A program made the translations under genes and the position numbers. Under the pieces are notes generated by a model. That model saw nothing but the letters and a program-made list of their open reading frames with translations. It was not told the origin of the DNA and searched no databases. From Promerops cafer (taxonomy: Eukaryota > Chordata > Aves > Passeriformes > Nectariniidae): a stretch of 64,000 nucleotides of DNA. The stretch is taken from NCBI GenBank assembly GCA_013398275.1, contig VZSE01014922.1, forward strand, positions 8,145,358 through 8,209,357, given 5' to 3'. Of this stretch, positions 33,616-45,557 are shown piece by piece (the stretch's first letter is position 1; every line of letters starts with the position of its first letter).

Positions 33616-36600
33616 CAACCCAGTAAAACTGGTTTATACCAGCAGTGCCAAAGCCCACTGGCTCTGCCAGTTTGCTCAGGAAAATGGAACTAAAACTGGT
33701 TGTTAATTGGGAAACAAATGGATAAAACTAGACTGAATGTATGGATGGAGAGACTGATAATGTAGGGGCAGGGCAGGGAAGGGCAGGCTGAGGAGGGAGG
33801 GGCAAGCTCTTGGACTGTCACCATCTCCATGACACATCTTGCTCTCTCCTTGAGGTCCAGTGGGCCAACAAACAAAAGCCAACAAACCAGGGCATGAGAA
33901 ACTGGTGGCATATAAATAATATGAAAGAAGGTTATGAGTCCACGCTGGGCAGAGAGAAGGAGCATGCACCAGAAGAGAGAGCAGAGTTTAATGCAAGGAG
34001 GCAGGAGAACAACACTGTGAGACCTGGCAAGGGCTCATGCATCAAACTGCTTTTTTTCTTCACTGTTGGTGTCACAAAAATGGGAATTACACAAAAATGA
34101 CACCACCTGGGGTAGTGTCCTGCTCTGTACTTTGCACTTTGAAAAACATTTACTTTTGGAGTTGGGAGAGGGATGGGGAAGGCTGGGAGATATCGATTTC
34201 TCTACAGCTGGAATGATAGTTCCTACTTACTGGAAAAGTGGTGACCAAGTGCTCCTTGGGCTCAGTGGTCGGAAAAGTACAGGAATGCACCTTACAATGG
34301 GGGAAATAACTTACCAGAAACATGACAAGGCCATGGACAAGGCAGTGTCTGGGAAAAATTTTTAGCTGTGTCACTAAGAGAAAACATGCATGACAACCAA
34401 AATGACATCCTTTATCATTGTGTGACCCAGAAAATTTGAAAAAAAAGAGAGGGAGAAATGTAATGGAGACAAAAAATAGCACTGATTTTGGAGATACTCA
34501 TTAGTGGTGACTTTTGATAGTTTTGAGCAGCAGACAGGCCTGTACTCCCTGGAGTGGGAGCAAAGGCTGCTTTGGGAGGTACACACAGCTGCTTTCAGAC
34601 CCATTTTCCAGTTCATGGTTCTGATTTTCTGTGGTGCTCAGAGGCACAGGTCACTGCTTTGGGAGCAGGTCTGCTGTCTGAAGGACATGGAACTAGAAAG
34701 GGATTTGTTTGCATGGGACAAGTGGCATCTGACTAATCTGTTCCAGTTCACAGGCTGCTGCTTCTTGCTGGGTGTCTCTTCAAGCATCCTGGTTGTGCAG
34801 CCTGGAAATGGATCCTAAGAGATCCTCTGGCCCTGAGCTGCATTTCCTCCCCTGCTCAAGATTACTTTTGGGCCTCAACTTGCTTCAGCACCTACTGGCC
34901 AGATCAGCCACTGAATCTTTAATGCTGCAGTGATTTCAAAGGACCAGACATGGGAGTGGCAGGATCTAGCCCTGTGGGAACAATAGAACCTGCTCCATTT
35001 TTTTTCCCTCAAGTCAGCCATGTTCTTGGCATCTTCAAACCCAACTCTCTGGCCATCTTTATGGTGATTTTACAGAGAGTGCTTACCCTTGTGCCTTGCG
35101 CAACACTGATTTCATAACTGATCATTGTGGTAATAAAGCAAAGCAGAACAGCCCCAGAAGTCCCCGCTCCAAGGCTTTATGTGCTGCCTGGAGCTCAGCA
35201 GGGAGCAAGAAATTTTATGGGAAAGATGTGGTGTGTGCAGAGAGGCTGAGGAAAGCTCTCTGCTTGAAATACAGGCACAGGGGTTGCTTCGGTGCAGTTG
35301 CTGATCACACATTATTCTGACCAGGAGCAGCCAGGTGTTTCAGACAAGCAGAAATTTCTCCACTCGCGTGTGCTGGGGCAAGATTTTTGTCAAGGAAAGG
35401 GTCAAGTTCCTGCCACACTTCAAACAAATTATGGGGATAGGAGCTCATAGAAGTAACCATGAGGACTAGAAAGAGCATTTCAAGCCCTTTTATCCCAGGG
35501 CAGCAGAGGCTTGAGGGACTGTATTTCATAAGAGTTGTGCCAATTTCTTGAGGAGACATCTTATTTTTGTCAGAAGCCAGCCAGTCTGCACAGCACAACC
35601 ATACCAGAGCCATACCTCTGCTCTGTCTGCTGGACCCAAGCCCTGGCGCATTCCGAAGCCAAATGCCACATCTGGCTGTCTCCTCTCCCTCTCTGCCGCC
35701 TCCAAGATGGAAATGCTGGTCTTTCTTAAAAATAATGCTCTCATCCCCAGAGTGCACACAGAAAGTGACAGCAGTGGTATAGATTGAGACAAACTGAGTC
35801 ATTTATCGAGTCCCCTTATTGGAAATCATTAATAAGAAGCAGCTGTTTCACTGGTAACATCGATGACCATGAGCACGAGGTGGCTGGTGGGTGTGGAGAC
35901 CCTGGCCCCTGGCCCTGCAGCGAAGACTGCAAGCAAACTGCCAGGCACGTCAGCACTCTGTCAAAACCAGAAAAATCCTGAGTTAGTCACAGCAGGAAGA
36001 CAGACAGCAGCAACATCAGAGCACACTGTTGCATCCAAGTGGTTGGTGACTCTTTCAGACTTGAAAGTCTTCCAGAGTGAAAAGCTGTATGCAGCAACAG
36101 TGCAAGCCCAGGACAAGGAAAGCAGATGTTCACGTCTCCTCCCCCATCTTTGTTCCCAGATGTTGACTAAGTAGGTTTTGTAAAACAGAACAGGCTGTAA
36201 ATCAGAGCTGGGCAGGGTTCAGCAATTGGGTTAAATGTGGTTTTTAGGGTGCACAAGTGAGTGACTGTAATTTACACATAAGAAAACTACTGCTTTAATT
36301 GTTCCCTGGATGACTGCTCTGCCAATATTCTAAGTGGAATAGCTTGTACTTCCCTTAAGCAGGCCTTACTTTTTTACTATATTTTTATGCAATCCACAAT
36401 TTCTTGCATTACCTGTGCACAGGGATCCCGTTACCTCTGCACAGGTCAGAGTCATCTGAGCAATAAGATTCTCATCTGAAACTTCTTGAACCTGCCCATC
36501 TTGTTCCTTGTGCTCCACACTTCCATGGCTCACAGTGGTATTTTTTGCAGGATCAAATGCTGTCATTTTGATCTTTCAGCACCAAATAGGTGATGCTGTG

Positions 36601-37129
36601 ATTTTTGGGAAGGCCAGATTAAAACCAGAATTTGACTATGGATGTACACTTAAGATTTGTGGATTTGTCTCTCTCAAAATTGACAGTTTACATTGCACAA
36701 TATGGCTTGCAGACAACTGAGTTCTCATTTTCCAGGGATTTTGGAACAACAGGAAATATTCCCAAGCAACCTGAAGTGTTTGTTAAAAAAAGCTTTTTTA
36801 GTCATAGGTTGAGTGTTCAGGAAGCTGCTTCCTCGTGCGCGTATTATGTCAGGTCTGTAGGTTCCTGTCGAGCTGTAGCACTCGGCATCTTGGCCCTCCT
36901 CCAAACTGCCCCAGCTCCATCTCTGCTCCCGAGGAGGAAATTCCCCCTCATCAGAGCAGGCAGGGAGAAGCCCCATCAGGCTGCACTGGACTTCACAGGA
37001 AGACCTTCCACAGCCCAAAGCCCTGTTCCCACAGCAGACCTGTCCAGACGTGAGGCTGGAAACCACAGTCTGGTCTTGCAAATCATGGACTTGAAAAGGC
37101 TTCTTCCTTCTAGTACATTGACTCAATCA
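33616..37129. other. Unique noncoding stretch
   Basis: No supported gene. 33755-33805 is a purine-rich G/A tract. An AP-1-like CTGAGTCATTT lies at 35794-35804. An imperfect 22-bp tandem pair lies at 36409-36451, its first copy containing the 12-bp palindrome CCTGTGCACAGG. The two longest frames (165 codons, minus, 35305-35802; 168 codons, plus, 36632-37138) have no recognisable domains and are overlapped by other frames. Confidence 0.6.
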
Positions 37130-37960
37130 CTTTATTAAGATTTATAATCCTGTAATGAATGTGTAATTAGCAGTTGAAAGACAACTCCATAAAATCGATA
37201 TACTCTAATGTACTTCATGTAATATACAGCCTTTTAGCTATATATTGATTTTCTTCCTTATGAATATTTTATCCCTTGTATTTCCCTTTTGCACAGTTTA
37301 ATTAAGAAATTAGAAACTTTAAACATTAAAATTTGCTATGGAAGGAAAACATTTTATTTGAGAAAAAAGTGGCCTTGCAATCTTCCATTATGCCTTTATT
37401 TTCTATGGCCCAACTGCAAAAACACCTCCCTCTTCTAATAAAAAAAGGTAATAGTTAATTTACACATGTAACATTAAAAAAAAAAAAAAAACAGACTAAA
37501 TAAAACCTGAATGAAAACATGCTGAGAATGATTTTAGTCAATACAACTTATTTTTAAAGAAATATATTTTCATAAACAGCTGAGTAATATTAAATTTTAA
37601 ATAAATACTTCAAAGTGGCTGAGATTAGGGAACACATCAAAACAAAATATTTTTTTTACCTGTGTTTTAATGAATATTTTTGAAGTCTTGCTTTTTTCTT
37701 TCATTTCAAAATAAGAACTTGCTGCTGAGTCTCATGAAATGGGATGTCTATTTCTATGCTCAATTTAGTTGAAAAAAATCTTTCTCTTACTTAAAACAGG
37801 CCAATAGAAATTTTATTAATGATAGACATTTTATTACACTTAATACAAATTAACATAAATTTTCATTACACATGCACATCAATGGTATTTTAAATAATGA
37901 ATGAGCATTCCTTTACAATCTTAACATCCTTCAAATTACAGGCATTGATGGAGAAATTAG
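37130..37960. other. AT-rich noncoding block
   Basis: About 830 bases markedly richer in A and T than the surroundings, almost free of CpG and with no open frame of note. It contains TTAATTAAGAAATTAG and many AATATTTT-like segments, and a 16-base A run at 37476-37491. It could be a matrix-attachment-like region or simply relaxed intergenic DNA; the sequence alone does not decide. Confidence 0.6.
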
Positions 37961-38079
37961 GAAACCTTCTCTCTTCAGCTGGTTGCAAGCAATTTCAGAG
38001 ACACTGTCCACACTGACTTGGAAGTTATTCAGAGACAATAAAATGGGCCATTATTCCTTGAATAAGCTATTTTTAAGGG
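37961..38079. other. Short noncoding spacer
   Basis: Nothing recognisable. Confidence 0.5.
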
Positions 38080-38112
38080 GTTTTGTTTTGTTTTGTTTCG
38101 TTTTTTTTTTTT
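38080..38112. repeat. (TTTTG)n and T run
   Basis: Three copies of TTTTG, one variant TTTCG, then a T run. This is a small member of the same T/G-rich class as 25477-25606. Confidence 0.9.
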
Positions 38113-41100
38113 CAGTTTTTAAAGCCTGTTCAGAGCTGAGGCACCTGCCCACACATTGATGTCTAATTTATTCACCACCAACATAAGTATGAGGATCAAA
38201 CATTTTGGCCTGCCAGACCAGAGCACTTTGGTGTCCTGGTGTTTTGTGCTGCCAGGCCTGAAGTTTGGGTGTGAATTCACAGGCTGGGCAGGATTCTGAC
38301 ACAGGTGAGAGATTCTCCTTCACCAGGCAGGAACACCAGGCAGTTGGAATGTGAGGAATGGGTGTCCAAACCAGGTGTAGGAAATGCTACATCCTGCCTA
38401 GTGTCTGAAGCTGTTAACCACCTAAAGGATAGGTAAATTGAGGCTGGTTTGGGCTCAGCATCCTTTTCTGTTTTGGTGTCAATATTCTAGTTTTTCCTCT
38501 GGAAAACAAATGAGTTGTTGAACATGAGCTGTGAAGTGGTAGAAGAGTTGCCCAAGAGCTGGAGAGCACATCAGCTGCAGACCTGCTGTGACCCTAAGCA
38601 GCAGTGTCTAATGTATGATGGTCTGTAAAAAAATAGAACATGCTTTTTTTCTCCAAACTGGGCATATGGGTAGAAATCCAGGTCTTCTTGTGATGGGATC
38701 CTTCCTTCACTCTCCAAAGAATTGCTGAAACATCAACCCCATCCCCTGCAGGAGTCTCCCTAAATCCTGACCCAAGCCCCAGAGTCTGGGGGCTGCTATT
38801 TTAAACCTGACCGTGGGCCTGTGACATGTTGAAGGAAAAAAAAAAAATCCATTTCTAATAATGAATCTTGTTATTTTCCAAAACTCAGAGGAAATCTGCA
38901 GCACAGCTGGTGGTCCTGGAGGAGAGTAAAGGAATACCACTTAATGAGAACCTGGTGGGTTAATTAGTCTGTTGTATGATGTGGTTAGTCAATAGGAAAG
39001 AAGCACTCGGAAATTTTGAACGACATAATCATGATTGACCTTAAGGTAGTGGTGGCCTAATAAGCAGTTAAATGTGCCTGAGCAAGGGGGATGTTTGAGC
39101 AAAAGGGGATTAAAAGGAAGTGTGCTGATGTGTCCCTGCACAGTGTGAAGCAGAAGAAATGCAAAAAGGAATGTATTGCTGAGGCTTTTAGTAGCAGAAG
39201 AGAGACTGCAGCATTCCCAGCACAATATGTGATGTCTCCTTGGTGTCCTGACCCACAGAGTTTGTGGGTACACTCAGAGGGGCAGCACAATATGCAAGAC
39301 CTAGGAGGGAATATGGGAAGGAAAAAAAGAAAAAGGGATTTGAGCTTCAGGTTTATGTTTCTGTTTGACCTTCTCAGATGTCCCAAAAGGCTTTTGTCTT
39401 CCTGTCTCTGGCTCAGCTCCCCAGTCATGCGCACCCAGCCTGCCTCCTCTAGTGACCCTTTCAAAACACATGCTCTTGAGACCTGTGCTTCTCCTTTTGG
39501 CTTTATGACAGATACTGCACCACCTACTCCATTTTTTTTTTTTTAATTTTTAAATTTTTAAAGCATTTTCTAACTTCAAGTTACTCCTTTTGGAATAGTT
39601 ATTCCTATATGGTTATTCCTTTTGCAGCCAGTTTGCAGTGACCCATTAAGTCATGTAGCCCTTCTCATGTACAGGTCTCCGAAGAAGAAGGCTGCCCCCA
39701 GCAGCATGTGCCTCCTGCCAGTGCAGGATTTGTGTCTCTGCTGTACCAGGCAGCTCAGTACACCCCTTCTTCAGGACTTCTCCTCTCATACTTCCCATCT
39801 GCTCTGACTCAGCTGATTGCTGGGCGCCGTGCAGCGCTTTCCTGGCCTTGGCCTTGGTTCTGCAAGGGCTCCAGCTCCCTGCCATTACTCTTCTATTGCT
39901 ACTGGTTTCATTTCATCTGCTGTCCCAAGCCTGTTGCTGTTTCATATAAGCCTGCCAGATTTGCCTGCATGATTGTTCTTTTGTCCAGATGAATGTTTAG
40001 CTCAGGCTATTTAGTGCTGCTCTGGTTTTTCTATTGCTTTGTGTGTACCCAGGGGAAGAGGTTTTGTATTAAAATTCTCCTGGAGTGCTGAGTCACTTAA
40101 ACTCTGCTACTGTGTCATGTGCTTGATTGTCTGAGTGCGGGACCTGGTTACGTCATATCTTGCAAAATGTGTTTTGTTTCCCCACTGGAGTTTTGCCTGA
40201 ATGGCTTCCAAATTATCCACCTACTAGAAGCTGGGAAAGTTCTCTCTCATGATGCAATTCCCCTCTTAAATTTGTTTTGATCTTTTCCAAGAACCTGGCT
40301 GGAATCTGATAGATGAGATACTTTTTTTTGCATGCTTTGCTCTTTCTGTGTATTGCTGGGCATTTGGGAGGATTTACTCCCTGTGATCTGGCCAGCCATA
40401 TAATTTCCAAATGCCAGCTGTTTGTGTATTTGTCCCATCAGATTATAGCCACGTTAGAGCGTGCTCAGAGACTTTCCTCTAATCCAGCAAACTCTTGACT
40501 GCGCTCCGAAAAATGTGTGTAAATGCTGCTGGTAGGGCTTCCATTAGTGATTCAACATTCACCAGACCTGTCCTTTGGCTTGCTGAGACTAAAACACAAG
40601 CCCAGAGAAATTCATTATCCACAAAACTTGCCCTAAGACTCGTCTTGATGCAATCATCAGCAGACAGTTTTGCCTTGAACAGCCCAAGTGCTCTGGCTTC
40701 ACTCACTGGTAATCAGCAGTGTCACTTTTTTTTTGTTTTGATTCTGTTCTGTGGTTTTGGGTCAGTGCAGATACCCAAGTGTCTGCCAGGCTTTCACTGC
40801 TGTTGGAGGCAGTCTGTGCTAGTTTCCAGAGAAGTAACAATCCATTTTCTTTGCAGCCTTGTAACTTCCTTCCTCAGTGACTACACGGTGCATTTCTCAC
40901 GGCTCATTGGCTCAAGAGAAGCTTATTTATAGCCTCAGTTCCTTGTCTTGTGCCCCTGTCCATTAGAGACCTGACCTGCCATGGCTGCTGTCTCACCCTG
41001 AGGACATTCACTGTCTCTGCTTTACCCAGATCAAGGTCTGCACTGTCCTGCCTCGTGCTGGGTCCTATAAACCCCTGGCAATGCTTTTTGTAAGAGTTTC

Positions 41101-41790
41101 TTACTGAGGCTTTGTATTCATCTCCTGGTTTTAGCATAGTTGCATGGCTTTTTGCATCTCAAAGACACATAGTTCCATTTTCACAGCCTTGTGCTGATGT
41201 TTATTGTTGCTGGGATGAGCTCTGCAGCTGACTGTGCTGTTTGCATGGAAATGAATCAGTTGTTGATCCTGCAGCCCGTGGTGGGCGGGCTGGGAGCACG
41301 GCTGGCAGCCTGCTTTCCCAGGGAGCGTGAGCCCGCATCAGGCGATCCAATTGACCCAGGCTGTGCTGTGCTCTCAAAAAGCTTTAACTGTATCCTATCA
41401 TTGCTGACTCTGTCACTTCTACTGCCTGGCCCTCTCCCTTCAGCAGATCAGTAGCACTCAAGTATTCCAAGAACTGCCCCAGATTTAGATTAATTTCTCC
41501 AAACTTCTGTTTCCTTAGGATGACTTAATCTCCAGAGTTGAAGATTTAAAGGTACATTACCTGGAGGAGTCTACATATTCATGAGCTATCTAAGGTAACA
41601 GAAACCTGAAAGAAGGACTCAACTGGCCAATTTTCAGTGCCCACTTTGAGAAAGAATGGCTGAGAAGCTCTCTTTGCAATTCAGATTGCCTGTAGTGACA
41701 AAGGAGGGGAACACTGCTGTTAAAAACAAGTTCAGTGCTGTTTGAGACCCGCTATGATACCTGGCACATCTGCAGTGGATTGGCTAGTAT
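38113..41790. other. Unique noncoding stretch
   Basis: No supported gene. TTACGTCA, a CRE/bZIP-like octamer, lies at 40148-40155. A small GC-rich patch lies at 41275-41350. Frames of 151 codons (plus, 39091-39546), 145 codons (plus, 40495-40932) and 135 codons (minus, 39057-39464) have no domains and partly face each other. Confidence 0.6.
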
Positions 41791-41885
41791 GGAATTGTAG
41801 AATCACTAAGGCTGGAAAACATCTCCAAGATCATCAAGTCCAACCTTTGACTGAGTACCACCATGCCCATTAATCCCTATCATAT
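41791..41885 (-). mobile_element. CR1 LINE fragment, 3' end (minus strand)
   Basis: The segment GGAATTGTAGAATCACTAAG followed by GCTGGAAAACATCTCCAAGATCATCAAGTCCAACC and ACCACCATGCCCATTAATCC is the reverse complement of a CR1 3' end of the same general type as the copy at 1-156. It is severely 5'-truncated. Confidence 0.9.
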
Positions 41886-41910
41886 CACAATATCACAGAG
41901 AGCATCAGAG

Positions 41911-41960
41911 ACCAGAGAATCATAAAATCATAACAATTTAGGTTGGATAAACCTCTATGG
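41911..41960 (-). mobile_element. Second CR1 3'-end fragment (minus strand)
   Basis: AGAATCATAAAATCATAACA followed by ATTTAGGTTGGATAAACCTCT resembles the tail and first bases of another CR1 copy in reverse complement, immediately beside the copy at 41791-41885. It is short and diverged. It may be an independent insertion or part of a duplicated tail. Confidence 0.6.
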
Positions 41961-44900
41961 TACTAAAAGGCAAATACTTCACAGAACCTAAAATAACACT
42001 GGACATCAACGTCCACAACCATCTACCTCTTTATCCATCTATCTCACATGCAGGCACATAAGACTGGCTATCCCACTGTCAGGAAAGTGTCTGGGGCTAC
42101 TTGAGATGCCCTTGGATAGCTGCTTGCCCTCCAGTTGCTGTTCCTGGGTGTCTGATGCGATACTCAGTTTGGGCAGTTGCATCTGTCTCAGCATGTTTAC
42201 AAAGTCCCAGAGCATGGTCTCAGCTGGTTAATCCTCCACCTATCTCCACAAACTGTTGCTTCTTCCCCTTTTCCCAGTGAGACAGTAAAGCAGTTTTCCA
42301 CAGTCTTCTGGCCAGTACTCAACAGCCAGCTCTGAACACAGAGTCATTACCAGCTTTTGCTCTCTTCATGCTTGTGCTTCCTCATAATGCCATTGTATTT
42401 TCTCACTAGAGTTCTCCCTGTATTTTCCTGTTTATTTCTCATTTTCTCCCCACTCAAAACGAAATGGCCAATGAAATGAGCTGTTTGCAAGCTCTTAGTA
42501 GGAGAACTATCTAAAAGTGCAATTCATACTCTACTACATGTCCTTAGAGAGTGTTAGGGATACCTTCGTCAGACTTCTTCTGATCTTTATGTCACCTTTC
42601 AAGATTCAAGTCCATTGATGAAGGGGTAAGGTAGAAACATTTTTTTAATGCTAAAGAAGAGAGGATTCTGGCAAATATCCTGATAGCCATATTCATGAGG
42701 ATTATTTCTCACTGTTGATACTGTGCCTCCAGATTGCATGAAAGTAAATATTTTCTGTTTACAGCACATAGAAAGAATAAGAATAAATGTGTGTATATAA
42801 TGGTTAAACTCTCAAGTATTTTATTGGATCTGCAATTGTGTCAAATAGAGCACTTAATTGCTCCAGCCACTACCTTCAGTCTCTGACCTACATTTATGAC
42901 AGGAACCGCACAAAAACCTACAAAAGTCAAAGACAGGAATGGTTTTAGACAGCTTTTCCTGGTTTTCATCTGATGAATAAGAGACTGTTTCTGAATTAGA
43001 GACAAGTGTCACCTAAGCCCAGATTTCCAGTAGGTATAAATGTGACTCACAAAAAAGAGGATTGAAAGACTTCAGGTAAAAGCAACTCCCCCGCCACCAT
43101 TCCCCCTTCCCCAGCCCACTCATGTATGTTAATTTAAGAAAAGCAAACATTTGTAAAAGAAAGCTGTCCAGCTAGAAATGTTGAGAACATGTGTTTTCCT
43201 TGTTGCAGCACAGCCAAAAGAGACAACGTTTGCTTTACACATCAGTATCACATTTTGCCAAATTAACAGTAACAGTACTATTAATATTTAATATTTATAT
43301 GACACTGTCATCAGGAGGCCAGTTGGGTCTGATCCCTGCTGTGAGATGTGCAGACACCAAAAAATAATCTCAATTATTTTTATTTATGTTGAGGAACTAT
43401 TGTAATGTGCTGCAATACTGTGGAGCCTGTCAAGATGTAGGCTTCATCTCCAAAAGGCTTAGGTGCATTTTTAGGACAATTTGCTTTTATAACTGAGAGT
43501 TTCAAGTAAAGTTTCTCCTTTGTAGCTTTTTGACATATTATTAAAATTTAAATGTTGAATCAAACAATTATGAGATCTGATAACACCTGAGTAGTGGAAG
43601 AGTGCATTTCCCATGGCTGAGGTACAACTGCAGAAAGAAAAGTGGATGTATTCTTGTCTTGACATGGAAAATTTCATCATCGCATAGTTTTATATTTGTG
43701 TATGGGTATGAAACCAGATGTGTTAAAACCTCCAGTGAAGCTGGTGAGATGTTTTGGTTTACCAAAGCCATCTGAATTTTCCGAAGGATTTGCTAGCCAC
43801 ATAAAATGAGGTTTCCTGGTTATTGTCCTAACCCTGTGACTGTCCCGTGTCCCTCAATTTAGACATTGCAAGGAGTGAGATGTTTGCCAGTGTATGAACA
43901 GGGTCCTTCAGCACAACCACCAAGTAAGTAATGATCACAGTTTTACATCTACTGTCACCACCTGCTTGCCATTGGACATCTCTCAGGTCGTTGTAATATG
44001 CTTAAATTTTAATATCTTCTCTTTCAATACACATAGGTTTGATTTGAGGTTCATCCTGATATCTCTGTCCAGCTGGGATGGTTGAGCCCCCAGCTCCATG
44101 TAGTCCTATCAGATTACCTAAATTGTTTCTTCAAAGTGATGAAGTGCCTCCAGAGTGGGAGCTATTTTGGTAGAGCCTGTACCACTGCCATCACAGAGGC
44201 ACCCAGGATGGCTCACAGCTGCCATGGGAGCTGCACCCAGGCTGTAATGCCCTTTGTGGTCATGGCTGTGGTGGCTTGGAAAAGTCTTGCTGTGAGAAAG
44301 AGGCTTGAAGGTTTCTATGGAGCATGTGGTTTTCTGAGACAACAGGGTAGAAATGATGGGTTTGAAGCAAGGAATAGGCATGGTTTTAGCTTCAAGCTTT
44401 GTGCTTTTTGCTCTCCTGAGTGTCCCCACTCTCTAGTTTTGGTTTGCACCTTTTGCCTCTGAGTGCATAAGCCAGATCCATCCAAATGTTGTGCTGCAGG
44501 CAACCAAGAACCCATGTGCTCCAGCAGCTGAAAGGAGTTCTGTCCTGAGGACACGATTAAAGCTGTCCTGAAATAAAACCCGTGAGTCACGTGTATAGCT
44601 GCTGTCCTTAGCACAAATGGCTTTGTGATGGTTGCAGTTTGCAATAGGATAATCTGGTGCTCCTGTTGCACCACATCATTTGTGGATGCAGATGTAGCCT
44701 GAATCAGTGTTTGTCTGTGGGGAGCAAAAACACACACACAAGCTCATTGCCTCTATGTGACAGCCTGTCTCCCAGAACATCAATGATTCCCTGGGTATTC
44801 AGGAGCCTAGGGATTCTTCTTTGGTGAATAAACTGCAGTAGGAAGATGTGTTTGAAATTTCCATCATGTAGGATCCTTAGCACACTCTCCTGTGACAGCT

Positions 44901-45452
44901 GCACTGAAGAAAATTAGGTGGATGTATGTGGAAAGTGTTTCTTGAAACTATATGCACTGACAGTTCACTGCATTTATGTCATTACTTGCTGAGTTATTTT
45001 ACTTGCATTACTTCCACAATGCTTGCTACAGACCAAATTCAGGCAAAATAAATAATATAAGCAATATAATATCACACAGAGATTTTCCAAACATGATTTT
45101 TCTCAGCCCACTAACGGGATATTCTCGGCTCTGGAGATGACAAAAGAAATTTTATTCTGATCTAAGCATGCCTATCATTCAGAGCCTGGGAAGTTAAAGC
45201 TTTGAACATCCAAAGGCTCATCTGTTCCAGTTCTTCCCTGACTTTATCCATGCCCCCATGTTATAACGTATAGTCATAAGAGCAAAATTCTCAATAAAAT
45301 TAGATGGTTGGCCTAAATTCTTTTCCCTCAGCCCAGCTTTTAGGTAGGAAAGGAGGACTGCATTCCACTTAGTGTGTGAAGAAATACCATGCTGTGTCTC
45401 CAGAGTGGACTCACACATAAATCAGGAAGAATTGCTCAAGAGAGCATGCTGA
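41961..45452. other. Unique noncoding stretch
   Basis: No supported gene. AT-rich parts lie near 42700-42800, 43250-43390 and 43520-43580. A short CA run lies near 44731-44742. Frames between 44082 and 44737 (126 codons plus, 140 codons minus) overlap on opposite strands. A 66-codon minus-strand frame at 44704-44904 is open but not recognisable. Confidence 0.6.
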
Positions 45453-45557
45453 TTTTTTTTCTGTGTTTTTTTTTGGGTTTTGTTTGTTTGTTTGTTTTGG
45501 GTTTTTTTTTTTGTTGTTGTTGTTTTTGTTTTGTTTTTTTGTTTGTTTGTTTTTTTC
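45453..45557. repeat. T/G-rich low-complexity tract with (GTTT)n and (GTT)n
   Basis: About 105 bases of T with G only: a T run, GGGTTTTG(TTTG)3, GGG, a T run, (GTT)4, TTTTGTTTTG, then (GTTT)n. It is built like the tract at 25477-25606, suggesting a shared mode of origin. The opposite strand reads as a run of K, N, T, Q codons, which gives a false frame at 45422-45613. Confidence 0.92.

Noticed and set aside
35305..35802. 165-codon minus-strand frame
   Set aside because: No recognisable domain, plus-strand frames overlap it, and no splice or promoter context supports it.
36632..37138. 168-codon plus-strand frame
   Set aside because: No recognisable domain; a 133-codon minus-strand frame overlaps it; it ends at the AT-rich block. 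Likely a by-product of GC-richer local composition.
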